Part shown: in pieces, positions 14,970 through 21,794 of the stretch
Layout: every line of letters starts with the position of its first letter
How positions within the stretch are numbered: position 1 is the stretch's first letter
Virus record (IMG/VR): IMGVR_UViG_3300030419_004179
Location: 11,357-35,060 of that record
Direction: 5' to 3' (one strand)
DNA length: 23,704 bases
Source: a virus
Notes under the pieces: model-generated
Told to the model about the DNA's origin: nothing
Seen by the model: the letters and a program-made list of their open reading frames with translations, nothing else
The model's database searches: none
Made by a program: the position numbers and the translations under genes

Positions 14970-16339
14970 TAAAATTAATTATATTTGATTTAGATGGGGT
15001 ATTGGTAGATGCTCGTGAATTACATTATAAAGCTTTAAATAAAGCACTTGGTTCTATTGATAAGAAGTATGTAATACAACGAGATGAACACTTGTCTACA
15101 TATGATGGGTTATCTACAACAAAAAAATTAAATATGTTAACAAATAAAAAAGGTTTACCAAAAGAATTACATAATAGTGTTTGGAAATTAAAACAAGAGA
15201 TGACCAAAGAATTACTTGATGGTGCTGATATGGATAACAAGATGCAGAGTATGTTAAGAAGTTTTAAGTCGAATGGATATACAATAGCTTGTGCTACTAA
15301 TTCTATTAGAGAAACTGCTAAATTACACCTAATTAGAAAAGGTTTATTTGAATATATTGATTTTATGTACTCTAATCAAGATGTTAAAAATCCAAAACCA
15401 AATACTGAAATGTATTTAAAATGTATGATTAAAGCTGAAGTAAATCCAAATGAAACATTAATAGTTGAAGATTCACATATAGGAAGAAGAGCAGCCTTAA
15501 ACAGTGGTGCTTATCTATGTGGTGTTGAAGATTATAATGATGTTTCTCATGATAAGATAAAAAAAGCTATAGCAGAAATAAATAACAAAGCAGACAGAAA
15601 ACCAAAATGGCAAGGAGGAAATATGAATGTATTGATACCAATGGCGGGAGCAGGTTCAAGATTTGAAAAAGCAGGATACACATTCCCTAAACCGCTTATA
15701 GATGTCAATGGGAAACCTATGATACAAACAGTAGTTGAAAATTTGAATATAGATGCTAAACATATTTTCATTGTTCAGAAAGAACATTATGAAAAATATA
15801 ATTTAAAATATCTATTGAATTTAATTACGGATAATAATTGTGAAATAGTTCAAGTAGATGGTATTACAGAGGGAGCAGCTTGTACTACATTGTTAGCGAA
15901 ACAATACATTGATAATGATGAACCATTAGTTATGGCTAATTCAGACCAATTTGTTGAATGGGATTCAAATGAGTTTATGTATTCTATGACAGCTGATGAT
16001 GTCGATGGTGGTATATTATCATTTGAAGCGACACATCCAAAATGGTCATTTGCTAAATTAAATGAAGATGGATTTGTGTCAGAGGTAGCGGAGAAGAAAC
16101 CAATATCTAATATAGCTACTGTTGGTGTATACTATTGGAAAAAAGGTTCTGATTATGTTAAGTATGCGGAGCAGATGATTGATAAAGATATTAGAACAAA
16201 TAATGAGTTCTATGTTTGTCCTGTATTTAATGAAGCTATTGGTGATGATAAGAAAGTAAAAGTATTTCCAATTGAAAAGATGTGGGGATTGGGAACTCCT
16301 GAAGACTTAAATAATTATTTAAAAAATAAGGAATTATAG
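14966..16339 (+). CDS. HAD phosphatase-sugar nucleotidyltransferase fusion (457 aa)
   Basis: Two complete enzymes in one frame. Residues 1-215 are a haloacid-dehalogenase-type phosphatase or mutase: FDLDGVLVD with D8 and D10, ATN with T111, K144 (NPKP) and VEDSHIGR with D169 are motifs I-IV. Residues 220-457 are a nucleotidyltransferase of the glucose-1-phosphate type: LIPMAGAGSRF (223-233), F-PKPL around 240-244, then VMANSDQF and a late WGLGTPEDL. The junction carries a strong Shine-Dalgarno and an in-frame ATG (Met220), so the second domain may also be made alone. Likely role: dephosphorylating and activating a sugar or related metabolite for the cluster. GGAG at 14957-14960 precedes the ATG. 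Substrates not known. Confidence 0.87.
   Translation: MIKLIIFDLDGVLVDARELHYKALNKALGSIDKKYVIQRDEHLSTYDGLSTTKKLNMLTNKKGLPKELHNSVWKLKQEMTKELLDGADMDNKMQSMLRSFKSNGYTIACATNSIRETAKLHLIRKGLFEYIDFMYSNQDVKNPKPNTEMYLKCMIKAEVNPNETLIVEDSHIGRRAALNSGAYLCGVEDYNDVSHDKIKKAIAEINNKADRKPKWQGGNMNVLIPMAGAGSRFEKAGYTFPKPLIDVNGKPMIQTVVENLNIDAKHIFIVQKEHYEKYNLKYLLNLITDNNCEIVQVDGITEGAACTTLLAKQYIDNDEPLVMANSDQFVEWDSNEFMYSMTADDVDGGILSFEATHPKWSFAKLNEDGFVSEVAEKKPISNIATVGVYYWKKGSDYVKYAEQMIDKDIRTNNEFYVCPVFNEAIGDDKKVKVFPIEKMWGLGTPEDLNNYLKNKEL
15612..15625 (+). promoter_or_regulatory. Internal Shine-Dalgarno and start codon at the domain junction
   Basis: AAGGAGGAA at 15612-15620, followed by the in-frame ATG at 15623-15625, sits exactly between the HAD and nucleotidyltransferase domains. 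Spacing from the last G of the GGAGG to the ATG is four bases, slightly short. It is the best ribosome binding sequence in the region, yet it lies inside an uninterrupted gene. It suggests either that the two genes fused recently by loss of a stop, or that a stand-alone nucleotidyltransferase of about 238 residues is also produced. Confidence 0.6.
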
Positions 16340-16340
16340 G

Positions 16341-17465
16341 TTGGTATCTGAAAAAATAAATGTTAATTTTGATGGTTTTGAATATCCGATTTTAATTGGT
16401 AAAAATGTTGTTAATAATATATTAGACATTGTGAAACAAAAAACACAAAATAAAAAAATTGTTATCATAAGTGATGAATATTTTAAAAAGAATGCAGTAA
16501 ATAATATATCTTCAATATTTGAATCTGAATCATATGAAGTCTATTTTTATTTTATGGATGCGGGAAAAGGAAATAAAAGCTTTAATGAAGTTTTAAACAT
16601 ATACGAATTATTAGAGAAAAATGAAGTAGCTAGAGATTCAACTATAATTTCTATTGGTGGTGGTGTGGTTGGTGACTTAGCTGGGTTTGTTGCTAGTACC
16701 TGGTTTAGAGGAATGAATTTAGTACACATACCAACTACATTGACAGCTATGGTAGATAGTAGTATTGGTGGTAAAGTAGCAGTAAATCTAAATAAAACGA
16801 TAAATGCTGTTGGAAATTATCATCATCCAATATTAAATTTAATAGATTTAAATTTTATAGAAACTCTACCTGATAGAGATTATAAAGCTGGTATAGCAGA
16901 AATAATAAAATGTGCTATTATTTCAGATGAAAGTTTTTTTAATTATTTAATGAAAAATAACGATAAAATATTGAATAGAGAAGAAAAAAATTTAATAGAT
17001 ATTATTACTCGTTCAATAGAAATTAAAATAAATCATGTTGAAGGGGATGTACGAGAAGGTAATAAAAGATTATTTTTAAATTATGGACATACATTAGGTC
17101 ATTCTGTTGAGATTTCAACTCAAAAGAATGGTGAAGAGACATTTAGACACGGAGAAGGAGTCGCAATAGGTATAATGGCTGTAGATTATATAGCTAACAT
17201 TTATTTTAATACAGAATGGGAATCAGAGAATTTATTTAAAAAAATATTTGATTTATATGATTTACCATCTTTTGTAGATTCTTCTAAAATAGGGTTTGAG
17301 AGAACAAATTTATTAAAAGAGTGTTTAAAAAATGTCAAAAAAGATAAAAAAAGAATTAATAATAATTTAAGATTAATTTTGTCTAAAAGATTGGGTGAAG
17401 CTTCTGCACACAATGATGTACCTTTTTCATTAATAGAAGAAGCTTTCAATAAAATAATAAAATAA
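16341..17465 (+). CDS. aroB: 3-dehydroquinate synthase-family enzyme (374 aa)
   Basis: A sugar-phosphate cyclase of the DHQ-synthase family (NAD-dependent DAHP to 3-dehydroquinate). Visible: SIGGGVVGDLAGF (104-116); PTTLTAMVDSSIGGKVAVN with D139 and K145; AEIIK with E187 and K190; K229 in IEIK; and EGNKRLFLNYGHTLGH with R243, N247, H250, H254, then H270-G-E. These match the DHQS active-site residues as I recall them, including the carboxylate-binding set. One position differs: the Lys of the usual GKN triplet after GGKxxVN appears as Ile154 (N155 kept). Family members that cyclise other sugar phosphates exist, so the product is probable, not certain. TTG start, with TAAGGA at 16327-16332 eight bases upstream. 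A DAHP synthase lies two genes downstream. Confidence 0.86.
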   Translation: MVSEKINVNFDGFEYPILIGKNVVNNILDIVKQKTQNKKIVIISDEYFKKNAVNNISSIFESESYEVYFYFMDAGKGNKSFNEVLNIYELLEKNEVARDSTIISIGGGVVGDLAGFVASTWFRGMNLVHIPTTLTAMVDSSIGGKVAVNLNKTINAVGNYHHPILNLIDLNFIETLPDRDYKAGIAEIIKCAIISDESFFNYLMKNNDKILNREEKNLIDIITRSIEIKINHVEGDVREGNKRLFLNYGHTLGHSVEISTQKNGEETFRHGEGVAIGIMAVDYIANIYFNTEWESENLFKKIFDLYDLPSFVDSSKIGFERTNLLKECLKNVKKDKKRINNNLRLILSKRLGEASAHNDVPFSLIEEAFNKIIK

Positions 17466-18205
17466 TGAAAGATAAAGTTTGTATAATAACAGGTTCAGGT
17501 AAAGGTTTCGGATTAGAGACAGCAAAAACTTTTGCTAAAAAGGGAGCTAAATTAGCACTGATAAGTAGAACAAAAGAAGATTTGATAAGATTAGAAAATG
17601 AATTAAATATAGGTGATAATTTAATTTGGATGGATGGGGATGTGTCAGATTCTAGAGTTGTAGATGAATTTGTTTCAAAAACATATGACTTTTATGGTAA
17701 AATAGATATTTTATTTAATAACGCTGGAATGAGATTTAGAAAAGGTTTTTTAGATACAACATATGACGAGTGGAAAAAAGTAATAGATAATAATTTAGGA
17801 AGCACATTCTTATTTTGTCAAGCTGTTGGTAGATATATGATTAAACAAAAATATGGAAAAATAATCAATATGTCATCAATAGTTGGTACATTGGGTTTAC
17901 CAGAATTATGTACATATGGAGCATCTAAAGGTGGGATAATTGGTTTAACAAAATCTTTATCTTTAGAATGGGCTGAACATAATATTAATGTTAATGCAAT
18001 AGCTGCTGGTTTTTGTAAAACATCCTACTTTGATAATTTTAAAAAAAATAAAGAATTGTATGACTTTACATTAGATAGAATACCAATGAAAAAATGGGGA
18101 GATCCATCAGATATAGTAAATGCTTGTTTGTTTCTTGCTTCGGATTCTTCTAAATATATGACAGGGGAAGTTCTAACAATAGATGGGGGGTGGAGTGCAT
18201 GGTAA
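17465..18205 (+). CDS. Short-chain dehydrogenase/reductase (246 aa)
   Basis: Classical SDR with all expected landmarks: TGSGKGFG (9-16) cofactor loop, R35 after the second strand suggesting NADP(H) preference, NNAG (86-89), N110, S138, and Y151-GAS-K155. The C-terminal TGEVLTIDGGWSAW is the usual end of classical SDRs such as FabG-like enzymes. The start overlaps the TAA of the cyclase gene by one base and no ribosome binding site is visible, so it is translated in tandem with it. In context it may reduce or oxidise a hydroxyl or ketone of the cyclase product or another cassette sugar; substrate not readable. Confidence 0.92.
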   Translation: MKDKVCIITGSGKGFGLETAKTFAKKGAKLALISRTKEDLIRLENELNIGDNLIWMDGDVSDSRVVDEFVSKTYDFYGKIDILFNNAGMRFRKGFLDTTYDEWKKVIDNNLGSTFLFCQAVGRYMIKQKYGKIINMSSIVGTLGLPELCTYGASKGGIIGLTKSLSLEWAEHNINVNAIAAGFCKTSYFDNFKKNKELYDFTLDRIPMKKWGDPSDIVNACLFLASDSSKYMTGEVLTIDGGWSAW

Positions 18206-18846
18206 AAGATAGATGTTTTATTTTAGGTACTAGTCCTGGTATTTTGGATATAGACTTATCATTATTAAAAAATGAAATAACAATTGGAATGAATAATATA
18301 TTAAGGTCTGGTTTTGTTCCAAATTATCTATGTGTAAGTGATGGATATCTTATAGAAAGAGACTTTAACCATATATTTTCTGATTCTATGATAGATAGAC
18401 AATATGTATTTTGTGATAGGTGGATTCAATATGATGGTAAATTAAAGGAACATTTAGATAATAAATTTAATATTATGTACATTCCAAATGTTGAAAAAGA
18501 AGATGAAAGTTATTATATAGATCCTGATTTAAAAAGCATTACATTTACAGGGAGTACATCAGTTCATGATTTATCAGTTCCATTAGCTGTACATTTGGGG
18601 TTTAAACAAATATATTTGTTGGGTTGTGATGGTGGCACACATCATTTTTATGATGAAGATAAATCTTATGTACAAAGAATGAATGAAAATTTTGAAAAAA
18701 AATGGCCTGGTAGACAAGGTAGATATAAACATGTTACTGAATGGTTAGATAAATTTGGAGTAGAGTTGTTTAATTCTGATCCATCAAATAGATTGAAAGA
18801 CATAGAATATAGAGATTTTAATAAAGTAATATCAATGAGGAGTTAA
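18199..18846 (+). CDS. MptE-like/DUF115-type protein, possible glycosyltransferase (215 aa)
   Basis: The opening CFILGTSPGILDIDLSLLKN and TIGMNNIL, with the later FTGSTSVHDLSVPLAVHLGF and IYLLGCDGG...HFY, fit the DUF115/6-hydroxymethylpterin-diphosphokinase-like (MptE-like) superfamily, which includes motility accessory factors and relatives of bacterial sialyltransferases that modify with nonulosonic acids. A nucleotide-binding Rossmann-like core is expected, with D48 in VSDGY and D158 in GCDGG as candidate site residues. The ATG at 18199 is used instead of an in-frame GTG at 18190: the G-rich run 18185-18190 ends eight bases before it. It overlaps the SDR stop. In a cluster with a CMP-sugar-synthetase-type gene, a transferase using the CMP-sugar is an attractive inference. 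Confidence 0.6.
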   Translation: MVKDRCFILGTSPGILDIDLSLLKNEITIGMNNILRSGFVPNYLCVSDGYLIERDFNHIFSDSMIDRQYVFCDRWIQYDGKLKEHLDNKFNIMYIPNVEKEDESYYIDPDLKSITFTGSTSVHDLSVPLAVHLGFKQIYLLGCDGGTHHFYDEDKSYVQRMNENFEKKWPGRQGRYKHVTEWLDKFGVELFNSDPSNRLKDIEYRDFNKVISMRS

Positions 18847-18849
18847 GTT

Positions 18850-20346
18850 ATGAAAATATTTTTATTTATAAAAGAAAAATCGGAGAGATTAAATAAAAAA
18901 AATTTTTTACAATTGGGTGGGCTTGAATTATACAAACACACTCTATTGAAGTTAAAAAACTTTGATGTTTATTTGGATACGGATAGTAAACAAATTTATA
19001 ATGAATGTAAAAACAACAATAATTTGTCTCATGTAACTTGTTACTTGAGGAAAAGAAAATATATAGATATGGAATTGAGTGACAAAGAATATGGTCCAAC
19101 TCTTTTAATGACTAGAGATTTTTTAGATGAGTATGTATCTGATGAAAATGAACCAATTGTTTTAACTCATGTAACTTCACCATTTTTAAAAGTATCTACT
19201 ATATTAGATGCAGTAGAAAAACTTGAGGGATACGATTCTGTTTGTTCAATAAGTGAAATTAAATCTTTTGCATTAAGAAAAAAACACAACAAATATGAAC
19301 CTATTAATTTTGATATAAAAGGATTACAAAAATCACAAGTTTTAGATTCAATAGCTCATTTAAATTCTGCATTCTTCATCTTTACCAAAAAAAGTTTTAT
19401 TGAGAATGATAATAATAGAATAGGTGAAAATCCTAACTTTTATAAAATCCATTTTCCAGAAGATTTGGATATAAACTATGAAGAGGATTATTTAATAGCT
19501 GAGAAACTTATGGATGAACATAAACCAGATGACAAAGTTCAAAGATATGTGGTTAGTAGAGAATATAAAGATGATAATTCAGTTTTTGATGTTAATGGTA
19601 TTAAGTTTGGTGGTGATAATAAAGTGATAATAGCTGGACCTTGTGCTGTTGAAAGTAGAGAACAATTGTTTAGAATAGCAGAAAAAGTAAAAGGACTTGG
19701 TGCTGACATGTTGAGAGGTGGAGCTTATAAACCGAGAACATCCCCCTATTCATTTCAGGGATTAGGAGAAGAAGGACTTAAAATACTAGCCGAAGCTCGA
19801 GATAAATTTAATCTACCATTTGTTACAGAAGTTATTGATGAAGAAAGTGCTAAGTTAGCTTTTAATTATGCAGATATGTTTCAAATTGGAACAAGAAATA
19901 TGCAAAATTATTCTCTATTAAAATTTTTAGGAAAAATGAATAAACCTGTTATATTAAAAAGAGGTATGTGTGCAACTTTAAAAGAGTTTATGATGTCGGC
20001 AGAATATTTAATGTCGAGTGGTTGTGAAAAGGTAGTACTTTGTGAGAGAGGAATTAGAACATTTTCTGACCATGCTCGTAATGTATTAGATATAGGAATA
20101 ATACCAGCTATTAAAAAGGATAGTCATCTTCCAATTATTGTAGACCCTAGTCATGCGAGTGGTTATAACTATAGTGTGGTATCTCATGCACTTGCTGGTT
20201 TAGCTGCTGGGGCGGATGGAATGATTGTAGAAGTACATGATTGTCCAGAGGAAGCATTAAGTGATGGACCCCAAGCTTTATTGCCAAAACAATTTTCAGA
20301 TTTAGTTAAATATTCTAAAGGAATTATAGAGGTACTTAAAAAATGA
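18850..20346 (+). CDS. Fusion: CMP-sugar synthetase-like domain + type I-beta DAHP synthase (498 aa)
   Basis: Residues 1-225 resemble acylneuraminate/Kdo cytidylyltransferases: IKEKSERLNKKNF (a divergent P-loop-like start), VYLDTDS, LTHVTSPF, LNSAFFIF and DINYEEDYLIAEKLM. Residues 256-498 are a 3-deoxy-7-phosphoheptulonate synthase: IIAGPCAVES, LRGGAYKPRTSPYSFQGLG, LKRGM, LCERGIRTF and DPSHASGYN. Metal-ligand spacing (C265, H435, E461, D472) exactly equals that recalled for the Thermotoga type I-beta enzyme (C102, H272, E298, D309). RGGA and KPRTS mark erythrose-4-phosphate, not Kdo-8-phosphate, chemistry. The cytidylyltransferase occupies the position of the usual small regulatory domain. 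AGGAG at 18838-18842 lies seven bases before the ATG. The pairing suggests CMP-activation of a DAHP-derived sugar acid; this is inference. Confidence 0.88.
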   Translation: MKIFLFIKEKSERLNKKNFLQLGGLELYKHTLLKLKNFDVYLDTDSKQIYNECKNNNNLSHVTCYLRKRKYIDMELSDKEYGPTLLMTRDFLDEYVSDENEPIVLTHVTSPFLKVSTILDAVEKLEGYDSVCSISEIKSFALRKKHNKYEPINFDIKGLQKSQVLDSIAHLNSAFFIFTKKSFIENDNNRIGENPNFYKIHFPEDLDINYEEDYLIAEKLMDEHKPDDKVQRYVVSREYKDDNSVFDVNGIKFGGDNKVIIAGPCAVESREQLFRIAEKVKGLGADMLRGGAYKPRTSPYSFQGLGEEGLKILAEARDKFNLPFVTEVIDEESAKLAFNYADMFQIGTRNMQNYSLLKFLGKMNKPVILKRGMCATLKEFMMSAEYLMSSGCEKVVLCERGIRTFSDHARNVLDIGIIPAIKKDSHLPIIVDPSHASGYNYSVVSHALAGLAAGADGMIVEVHDCPEEALSDGPQALLPKQFSDLVKYSKGIIEVLKK

Positions 20347-20780
20347 TTTATATATCTCATAGAGGAAATTTAAATGGTAAAGATATAGAGAATGAAAATA
20401 ATCCACTCTACATAGATAGAGCATTAGGAAAAGGATATGATGTTGAGATAGATGTATGGTTTAGAGATAATATGTTTTTTCTTGGACACGATTATCCAAC
20501 ATACAGAGTTGAAATAGATTATTTGAGAAATAAAAAACTATGGTGTCACGCAAAAAACATAGAAGCACTTAATAAAATGTTAAAAGAAGATATACATTGT
20601 TTTTGGCATCAAGAAGATGATGTTACATTAACTTCTTGTGGTTTTATGTGGACTTATCCAGGAAAACAATTAACAGATACATCAATATGTGTTTTACCTG
20701 AAAAAAATAATGAAATTCCAAAAAAAGGTCTTGGAATTTGTAGTGATTTTATCGTATATTATAAAGATGGAAAATTTTAA
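20343..20780 (+). CDS. Short GDPD-like phosphodiesterase-family protein (145 aa)
   Basis: Carries the first part of a glycerophosphodiester phosphodiesterase-type TIM barrel: ISHRGNL with H6-R7, VEIDVWF with E35 and D37, and LGHD with H49 and D50, the usual metal and acid-base residues. CHAKN, HCFWHQEDD and WTYPG follow. At 145 residues it is clearly shorter than classical GDPD enzymes (about 240 or more), so the barrel is incomplete or this is a compact relative common in phage and marine bacterial sugar clusters. Start overlaps the DAHP-synthase stop (ATGA), with AGAGG at 20328-20332. It may hydrolyse or bind a phosphodiester; activity uncertain. Confidence 0.66.
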   Translation: MIYISHRGNLNGKDIENENNPLYIDRALGKGYDVEIDVWFRDNMFFLGHDYPTYRVEIDYLRNKKLWCHAKNIEALNKMLKEDIHCFWHQEDDVTLTSCGFMWTYPGKQLTDTSICVLPEKNNEIPKKGLGICSDFIVYYKDGKF

Positions 20781-20781
20781 A

Positions 20782-21681
20782 ATGTCTAATAAAACAATAA
20801 TAACAGGTGGATGTAGTTTTGTACACTCTTCTGATACTTGGGCTGTTCAATTGAAAGAATTTACAGATTCTAACATTATTAATGTTGGAATAACAGGTGG
20901 AGGAAATGATTTAATTTCAAGGGCTGTGATTCATAAAACAAATGAGCTTTTAAATAATGGTAAAAAAGCAGAAGATATTTTTGTTTTTGTATCTTTATCT
21001 GGTTTAGAAAGAACAAGTTTTTTAGTTAATAAGGATTGTACTACTTATGATGACATTTCTCATTTTAATAATAGTAATGATAATCTATCTGATGATTTTG
21101 AATATAAATGGGGTGGAGCTAGGTATTGGGGAAATTTTGTTGATTCTGAAGATACCTTTTGGGCTCAATTTTTGGCTCACACTGTAGATAGAAGTGAAAT
21201 GATTCAAAAATATTTTGAATATATTTATAATGATGAATATCATTTTTTAAATACATTAGAACATGTATTAAGATTACAATGGTTTTTTAAATCTCATAAT
21301 ATCAGATATAAAATATTCACTGGTTGGGATATATTGACATATATTGATGAAGAACATTTACCTAAAAAGTTTTTAACATCTATGAAACATAAACAGTTTC
21401 AATGGGATGTAAAATATGAGAGTAATATAAACGAATTAAATAAAGATAGATATAAAAATTCAACTCATCTGTGGGACATGATTGACTTTGATGATTTTTG
21501 GGTTTTTAATAATGATAAAATTAGATATGGTGGTTTATTACAATGGGTTCAATATAATGTAGCGGTAGAAGATTGGTACAGAGCTAGAGATGACAGACAT
21601 CCATCTTTCAAAGCTCACAGAGAATTTTGTAAACAAGTAATAATTCCATTGATGGGAGATTGGTATGAAAAAAATAATTAA
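20782..21681 (+). CDS. SGNH-hydrolase-like protein (299 aa)
   Basis: N-terminal TIITGGCSFVHSSDTW holds the block-I nucleophile (S12 in GCSF); INVGITGGGNDL gives the Gly and Asn of blocks II/III; and the C-terminal DDRHPSFKAH, with D270/D271 and H273, supplies block V. These are the landmarks of SGNH/GDSL esterases, often sugar O-deacetylases or O-acyl enzymes in glycan loci. I chose ATG 20782, one base after the preceding stop; ATG 20767 is an alternative, and the longer in-frame extension back to 20689 would overlap the GDPD-like gene without support. No signal peptide, so cytoplasmic or virion-associated. A second SGNH-like gene starts at 23261. Confidence 0.72.
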   Translation: MSNKTIITGGCSFVHSSDTWAVQLKEFTDSNIINVGITGGGNDLISRAVIHKTNELLNNGKKAEDIFVFVSLSGLERTSFLVNKDCTTYDDISHFNNSNDNLSDDFEYKWGGARYWGNFVDSEDTFWAQFLAHTVDRSEMIQKYFEYIYNDEYHFLNTLEHVLRLQWFFKSHNIRYKIFTGWDILTYIDEEHLPKKFLTSMKHKQFQWDVKYESNINELNKDRYKNSTHLWDMIDFDDFWVFNNDKIRYGGLLQWVQYNVAVEDWYRARDDRHPSFKAHREFCKQVIIPLMGDWYEKNN

Positions 21682-21784
21682 TTTCTTTTTGAGTTTTTCA
21701 TTTATAAAAAACTTATACAGAAAATATTTAACTAAAAAGAAAATGAAGTCAATTAAAGATAAAGATCCATTCATTTATAAGTAA
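21665..21784 (+). CDS. Small basic protein, 39 aa
   Basis: A 39-residue ORF from ATG 21665 to TAA 21784, with GGGAG at 21654-21658 six bases before the start, overlapping the end of the SGNH-like gene. The N-terminus is hydrophobic (IINFFLSFSFIKNLY), followed by a strongly basic stretch (RKYLTKKKMKS) and a KDPFIYK end. It could be a membrane-peripheral or amphipathic peptide. It fills the gap before the second carbamoyltransferase exactly, which argues for a true gene. I have a weak memory of similar short proteins in marine phages, but no family name. Confidence 0.65.
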   Translation: MKKIINFFLSFSFIKNLYRKYLTKKKMKSIKDKDPFIYK

Positions 21785-21794
21785 AGGTATAATT

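Noticed and set aside
19625-20346. KdsA (Kdo-8-phosphate synthase) or NeuB identity for the second half of the fusion
   Set aside because: RGGAYKPRTSPYSFQG and the metal-ligand spacing are those of type I-beta DAHP synthase.
20689-20781. Longer SGNH-like start overlapping the GDPD-like gene
   Set aside because: The extra residues look like an out-of-frame reading of the GDPD-like gene, and SGNH homology begins after 20782.
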